Positions 6,764-8,731 of a DNA stretch of 8,731 nucleotides are shown piece after piece. Location of the stretch: positions 1 through 8,731 of the forward strand of contig JAMOMG010000203.1 of the NCBI GenBank assembly GCA_027068695.1. The letters run 5' to 3'. The stretch's first letter is position 1. The number at the start of each line of letters is the position of its first letter. The stretch comes from Flavobacteriaceae bacterium. Its GTDB lineage: Bacteria > Bacteroidota > Bacteroidia > Flavobacteriales > Flavobacteriaceae. Under the pieces are notes generated by a model, which saw only the letters and a program-made list of their open reading frames with translations, was not told the origin of the DNA and ran no database searches. The position numbers and the translations under genes were made by a program.

Positions 6764-7699
6764 ATGACTAATCGTATTACAGAACTTTTTAATATTAAAT
6801 TCCCAATCATTCAAGGAGGGATGATTTGGAATAGTGGTTGGAAACTTGCTTCTGCAGTAAGTAATGCAGGAGGACTAGGGCTAATTGGAGCAGGTTCTAT
6901 GTATCCAGATGTATTAAAGGAACATATTCAAAAGTGCAAAAATGCTACCAATAAACCTTTTGGAGTTAATATACCAATGTTGTATCCTAACGTTGAAGAA
7001 ATTATGCAAATAATAGTAGATGAAGGAGTTAAAATTGTATTTACTTCTGCAGGAAATCCTAAAACTTGGACTTCTTTTTTAAAGAAGAACGGAATTATAG
7101 TTGTTCATGTTGTAAGTAGTGTAAAATTTGCTATAAAGTCTGAATTAGCTGGTGTTGATGCTGTGGTTGCTGAAGGTTTTGAAGCAGGTGGGCATAACGG
7201 AAGAGAAGAAACGACCACTTTCACATTAATTCCTATGGTGAAAGAAAAATTACAAATTCCTTTAATTGCTGCAGGAGGTATCGCAACAGGAAGAAGTATG
7301 TTGGCTGCTATGATTTTAGGCGCAGATGCAGTTCAGATGGGAAGTAGATTTGTAGCTAGCAATGAAGCCTCTTCTCATATTAACTTTAAGAAAAAAGTTA
7401 TTGAAACTCAGGATGGTGATACACATGTAACATTGAAAGAGCTGGCTCCAGTTAGATTGATTAAGAATAAATTTTACACCGAATTACAAGATTTATATCA
7501 ACAAAATCCAACAATTGAAGAACTAAAAGAAAAATTAGGAAGAGCTAGAGCAAAAAAGGGAATGTTTGAAGGTGATATAGAGAATGGAGAACTAGAAATA
7601 GGGCAAGTTGCAGGTTTGATATATGAAATTAAACCTGTATCAGAAATTGTAAAAGAAATAATTACAGAGTTTAAAGAAATTAAAGCGTCATTATGTTAA
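6764..7699 (+). CDS. FabK-like enoyl-ACP reductase / nitronate monooxygenase family flavoprotein
   Basis: 311 residues, a cytoplasmic FMN-dependent TIM-barrel enzyme. The family includes FabK, which reduces trans-2-enoyl-ACP in fatty acid elongation, and nitronate monooxygenases (formerly 2-nitropropane dioxygenases), which oxidise alkyl nitronates. Seen: ITELFNIKFPIIQGGM (5-20), GGLGLIGAG (37-45), KPFGVNIP, EGFEAGGHNG with the conserved active-site His144, phosphate-binding AAGGIATG (169-176) and GADAVQMGSRF (186-196), then a C-terminal GQVAGLIYE segment. As I recall the FabK sequence of Streptococcus pneumoniae, similarity runs along the whole length, including the position of His144, and the length is close (about 320). 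The motifs do not decide between the two activities. The ATG follows the subtilase TAA with no gap and has no promoter of its own, so translation is probably coupled. A metabolic enzyme behind a secreted protease is likely an accident of operon layout. Confidence 0.85.
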   Translation: MTNRITELFNIKFPIIQGGMIWNSGWKLASAVSNAGGLGLIGAGSMYPDVLKEHIQKCKNATNKPFGVNIPMLYPNVEEIMQIIVDEGVKIVFTSAGNPKTWTSFLKKNGIIVVHVVSSVKFAIKSELAGVDAVVAEGFEAGGHNGREETTTFTLIPMVKEKLQIPLIAAGGIATGRSMLAAMILGADAVQMGSRFVASNEASSHINFKKKVIETQDGDTHVTLKELAPVRLIKNKFYTELQDLYQQNPTIEELKEKLGRARAKKGMFEGDIENGELEIGQVAGLIYEIKPVSEIVKEIITEFKEIKASLC

Positions 7700-7712
7700 A
7701 AAAGGAAGTACT

Positions 7713-7949
7713 TTATTTTTTTGGAGGCATTGGTCCACGTAAATGAATAATTAATCCATTTAAAAAATTTCGCAATATTTGATCTCCACATTCCATATAT
7801 TTTGGATGATCTTCTTTTCTGAAAAAAGCACCAAGTTCACTTTTAGAAACTTTAAAATCTACCAAAGCACATATTTTTACAATATCGTCATCTCGTAATT
7901 TTAATGCAACACGTAATTTTTTAAAAATATCATTATTTGTTAATCCCAT
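7713..7949 (-). CDS. DUF1456 (YehS-like) protein, single domain
   Basis: 78 residues. Diagnostic DUF1456 segments: NNDIFKKLRVALKLRDDDIVKICAL (about 5-29), SKSELGAFFRKEDHPKYMECGDQ, and ILRNFLNGLIIHLRGP at the end. E. coli YehS, the best-known member, is about twice as long and carries two copies; here one copy is followed directly by MPPKK and the stop. There is no signal peptide or membrane segment. The function of the family is unknown. The ATG at 7949 is the only methionine near the N-terminus and has an exact TAnnTTTG box four bases upstream, so the mRNA may be leaderless. The gene converges on the flavoprotein gene, with 13 bases between the two stop codons. Confidence 0.85.
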   Translation of the reverse strand: MGLTNNDIFKKLRVALKLRDDDIVKICALVDFKVSKSELGAFFRKEDHPKYMECGDQILRNFLNGLIIHLRGPMPPKK

Positions 7950-7953
7950 ACTG

Positions 7954-7961
7954 CAAATGTA
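7954..7961 (-). promoter_or_regulatory. -7 box placed for a leaderless DUF1456 transcript
   Basis: Read on the minus strand this is TACATTTG, an exact TAnnTTTG match. Only CAGT separates it from the ATG at 7949, so with the usual spacing transcription would start on or beside the A of ATG. No TTG is seen at the -33 position, so a chance match is possible. Confidence 0.4.
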
Positions 7962-7989
7962 ATTATTTTAAATAGAAATAAGCTTTAAT

Positions 7990-8373
7990 TTACTTTGTAA
8001 AAATTAATTTAATAGCTACAATTAACATAGCTACACCAAAAATTTTCCGCAATGTTTTCTGATCTATTTGAAGTGCAATTTTTGAGCCTAAAAAACCACC
8101 AATCATAAATAAAACAGCCACAATTAAAGCGATTCTCCAATCGATATTCCCACCGTTTCCAGCAGTGTGATAGTTGTATACAGCTAAAAAAGTAACAGGA
8201 GGCAACATAACGGCTAAACTTAATCCTTGCGCGTTGTGTTGTGTTAAACCTAGAAAAAAGATAAATAAGGGAACCATAATAATTCCACCACCAATACCTA
8301 CCAATCCACTTAATATTCCTGCTAATAAACCGATGATAATTAAAATAATAATTGTTGTTAATGTCATTTTCAT
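7990..8373 (-). CDS. Half-size TSUP (TauE/SafE-like) membrane protein
   Basis: 127 residues from ATG 8373. TSUP proteins are inner-membrane carriers or exporters linked to sulfite, sulfoacetate and other small organic anions. Seen: about four to five hydrophobic segments. The first runs into the glycine-rich signature GILSGLVGIGGGIIMVPLF, then come LSLAVMLPPVTFLAVYNY, WRIALIVAVLFMIGGFLGSKIAL and IFGVAMLIVAIKLIF. This is one TSUP repeat; typical members are about 250 residues with two repeats. The reading frame is intact and ends cleanly at TAA (minus strand, 7992-7990), so this is a natural half-length form that would presumably have to dimerise. Start: ATG 8373 lies one base after the stop of the upstream transglycosylase gene. 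An in-frame TTG at 8385 would overlap that gene and is less likely; ATG 8367 is also possible. Co-transcribed with the transglycosylase. Substrate unknown. Confidence 0.85.
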   Translation of the reverse strand: MKMTLTTIIILIIIGLLAGILSGLVGIGGGIIMVPLFIFFLGLTQHNAQGLSLAVMLPPVTFLAVYNYHTAGNGGNIDWRIALIVAVLFMIGGFLGSKIALQIDQKTLRKIFGVAMLIVAIKLIFTK

Positions 8374-8374
8374 A

Positions 8375-8731
8375 CTAGTTTTCAATAGGAATTCTTAGTT
8401 GATATAATTTTCTTGATTTATTATTTAATTTATTTTCACGTAGCCAAGGGTTGTGTAGTTTTAAAACTTTGTAATTGATTCCTAATTTTTTAGAAAAAAT
8501 AGCAATATTAGAAATTGCAGTATCAACTTCAATAATTTTTGTAGGAGTTAATTTATATAAATCCTCTGTATCAAAAAGAAAACCATATTTTGTTGGGTTT
8601 GTTAATATTTCTTTTAAAGCAACCATTCTTGGAACATAACGTTGTGTTTCCTCTCCAAGAAGTAAATCGTAATAATTGGTGACTTTTTGAGTTTCTATTT
8701 TTGAGGAAATGCCTTTTATACCAGCATTGTA
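8375..8731 (-). CDS. Lytic transglycosylase (SLT domain), C-terminal part (5' end outside window)
   Basis: 118 residues are visible on the minus strand, open to the window edge and ending with TAG (8377-8375). The first visible residues are YNAGIKGI, then NYYDLLLGEETQRYVPRMVALKEI, the closing part of a soluble lytic transglycosylase domain. The YNAG and ET-x-x-YV-x-R blocks are its conserved substrate-groove motifs, so the catalytic glutamate lies to the right of the window. These enzymes cleave the MurNAc-GlcNAc bond of peptidoglycan with formation of 1,6-anhydro-MurNAc, in the periplasm. After the domain come about 80 residues, including a stretch near the end reading INYKVLKLHNPWLRENKLNN, a LysM-like pattern common in MltD-type flavobacterial members. 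The methionine encoded at 8626 is internal, because homology continues upstream of it. The half-size TSUP gene follows one base after the stop. Confidence 0.87.
   Translation of the reverse strand, partial: YNAGIKGISSKIETQKVTNYYDLLLGEETQRYVPRMVALKEILTNPTKYGFLFDTEDLYKLTPTKIIEVDTAISNIAIFSKKLGINYKVLKLHNPWLRENKLNNKSRKLYQLRIPIEN

Noticed and set aside
7698..7721. A-run / AAGTACTT / T-run between the convergent stops as a bidirectional terminator
   Set aside because: The palindrome has no room for a loop without losing its few G-C pairs; the runs alone are common in this composition.
8374..8385. TTG start at 8385 for the TSUP protein
   Set aside because: It would overlap the end of the transglycosylase gene and add only MKTS; ATG 8373 gives a one-base gap and the usual start codon.
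8174..8398. Plus-strand open frame of 74 codons across the TSUP gene
   Set aside because: It mirrors the hydrophobic minus-strand TSUP gene, which has a recognised signature and operon context.

Overview
This A+T-rich window looks like chromosome from a marine-type Flavobacteriaceae (Bacteroidota). Three things point there: a subtilase ending in a type IX secretion (T9SS) sorting domain, promoter boxes of the Bacteroidota form TAnnTTTG, and protein types and signal peptides (ending in FAQ or FSQ) typical of that family. Shine-Dalgarno sequences are essentially absent, as is usual in the phylum. I see no RNA gene, insertion sequence, CRISPR array or integrase.

Layout. The left edge holds the last 122 codons of a pyruvate:ferredoxin oxidoreductase (nifJ), closed by a strong terminator at 383-417. 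After a 137-base gap with a small dyad comes a HEPN-like small protein (507-881), then a Bacteroidota-type GlmU-like sugar nucleotidyltransferase/acyltransferase (948-2123) behind a good promoter. Next is a very A+T-rich gene for an exported protein with a C-terminal YiiX-like (permuted NlpC/P60) thiol hydrolase domain (2247-3824, TTG start). It is followed by mnmA (3876-5063, GTG start, tRNA 2-thiolation). A secreted T9SS subtilase (5141-6763, GTG start) abuts a FabK/nitronate-monooxygenase-like flavoprotein (6764-7699), with no base between stop and start.

The last 1 kb runs on the minus strand. Reading leftwards from the right edge it holds the C-terminal part of a lytic transglycosylase (8375-8731), a half-size TSUP (TauE/SafE-like) membrane protein one base downstream, and a single-domain DUF1456 protein that converges on the flavoprotein gene with 13 bases between stops.

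Most of this is ordinary core chromosome. Cell-envelope work recurs: amino-sugar nucleotide synthesis, peptidoglycan cleavage, a secreted protease and a putative envelope thiol hydrolase. I see no sequence evidence that these form one system. The least explained element is the YiiX-like gene, with its long unassigned helical N-terminal region, extreme A+T content, TTG start and an internal 12-base tandem duplication. The HEPN-like protein without its catalytic motif is second.
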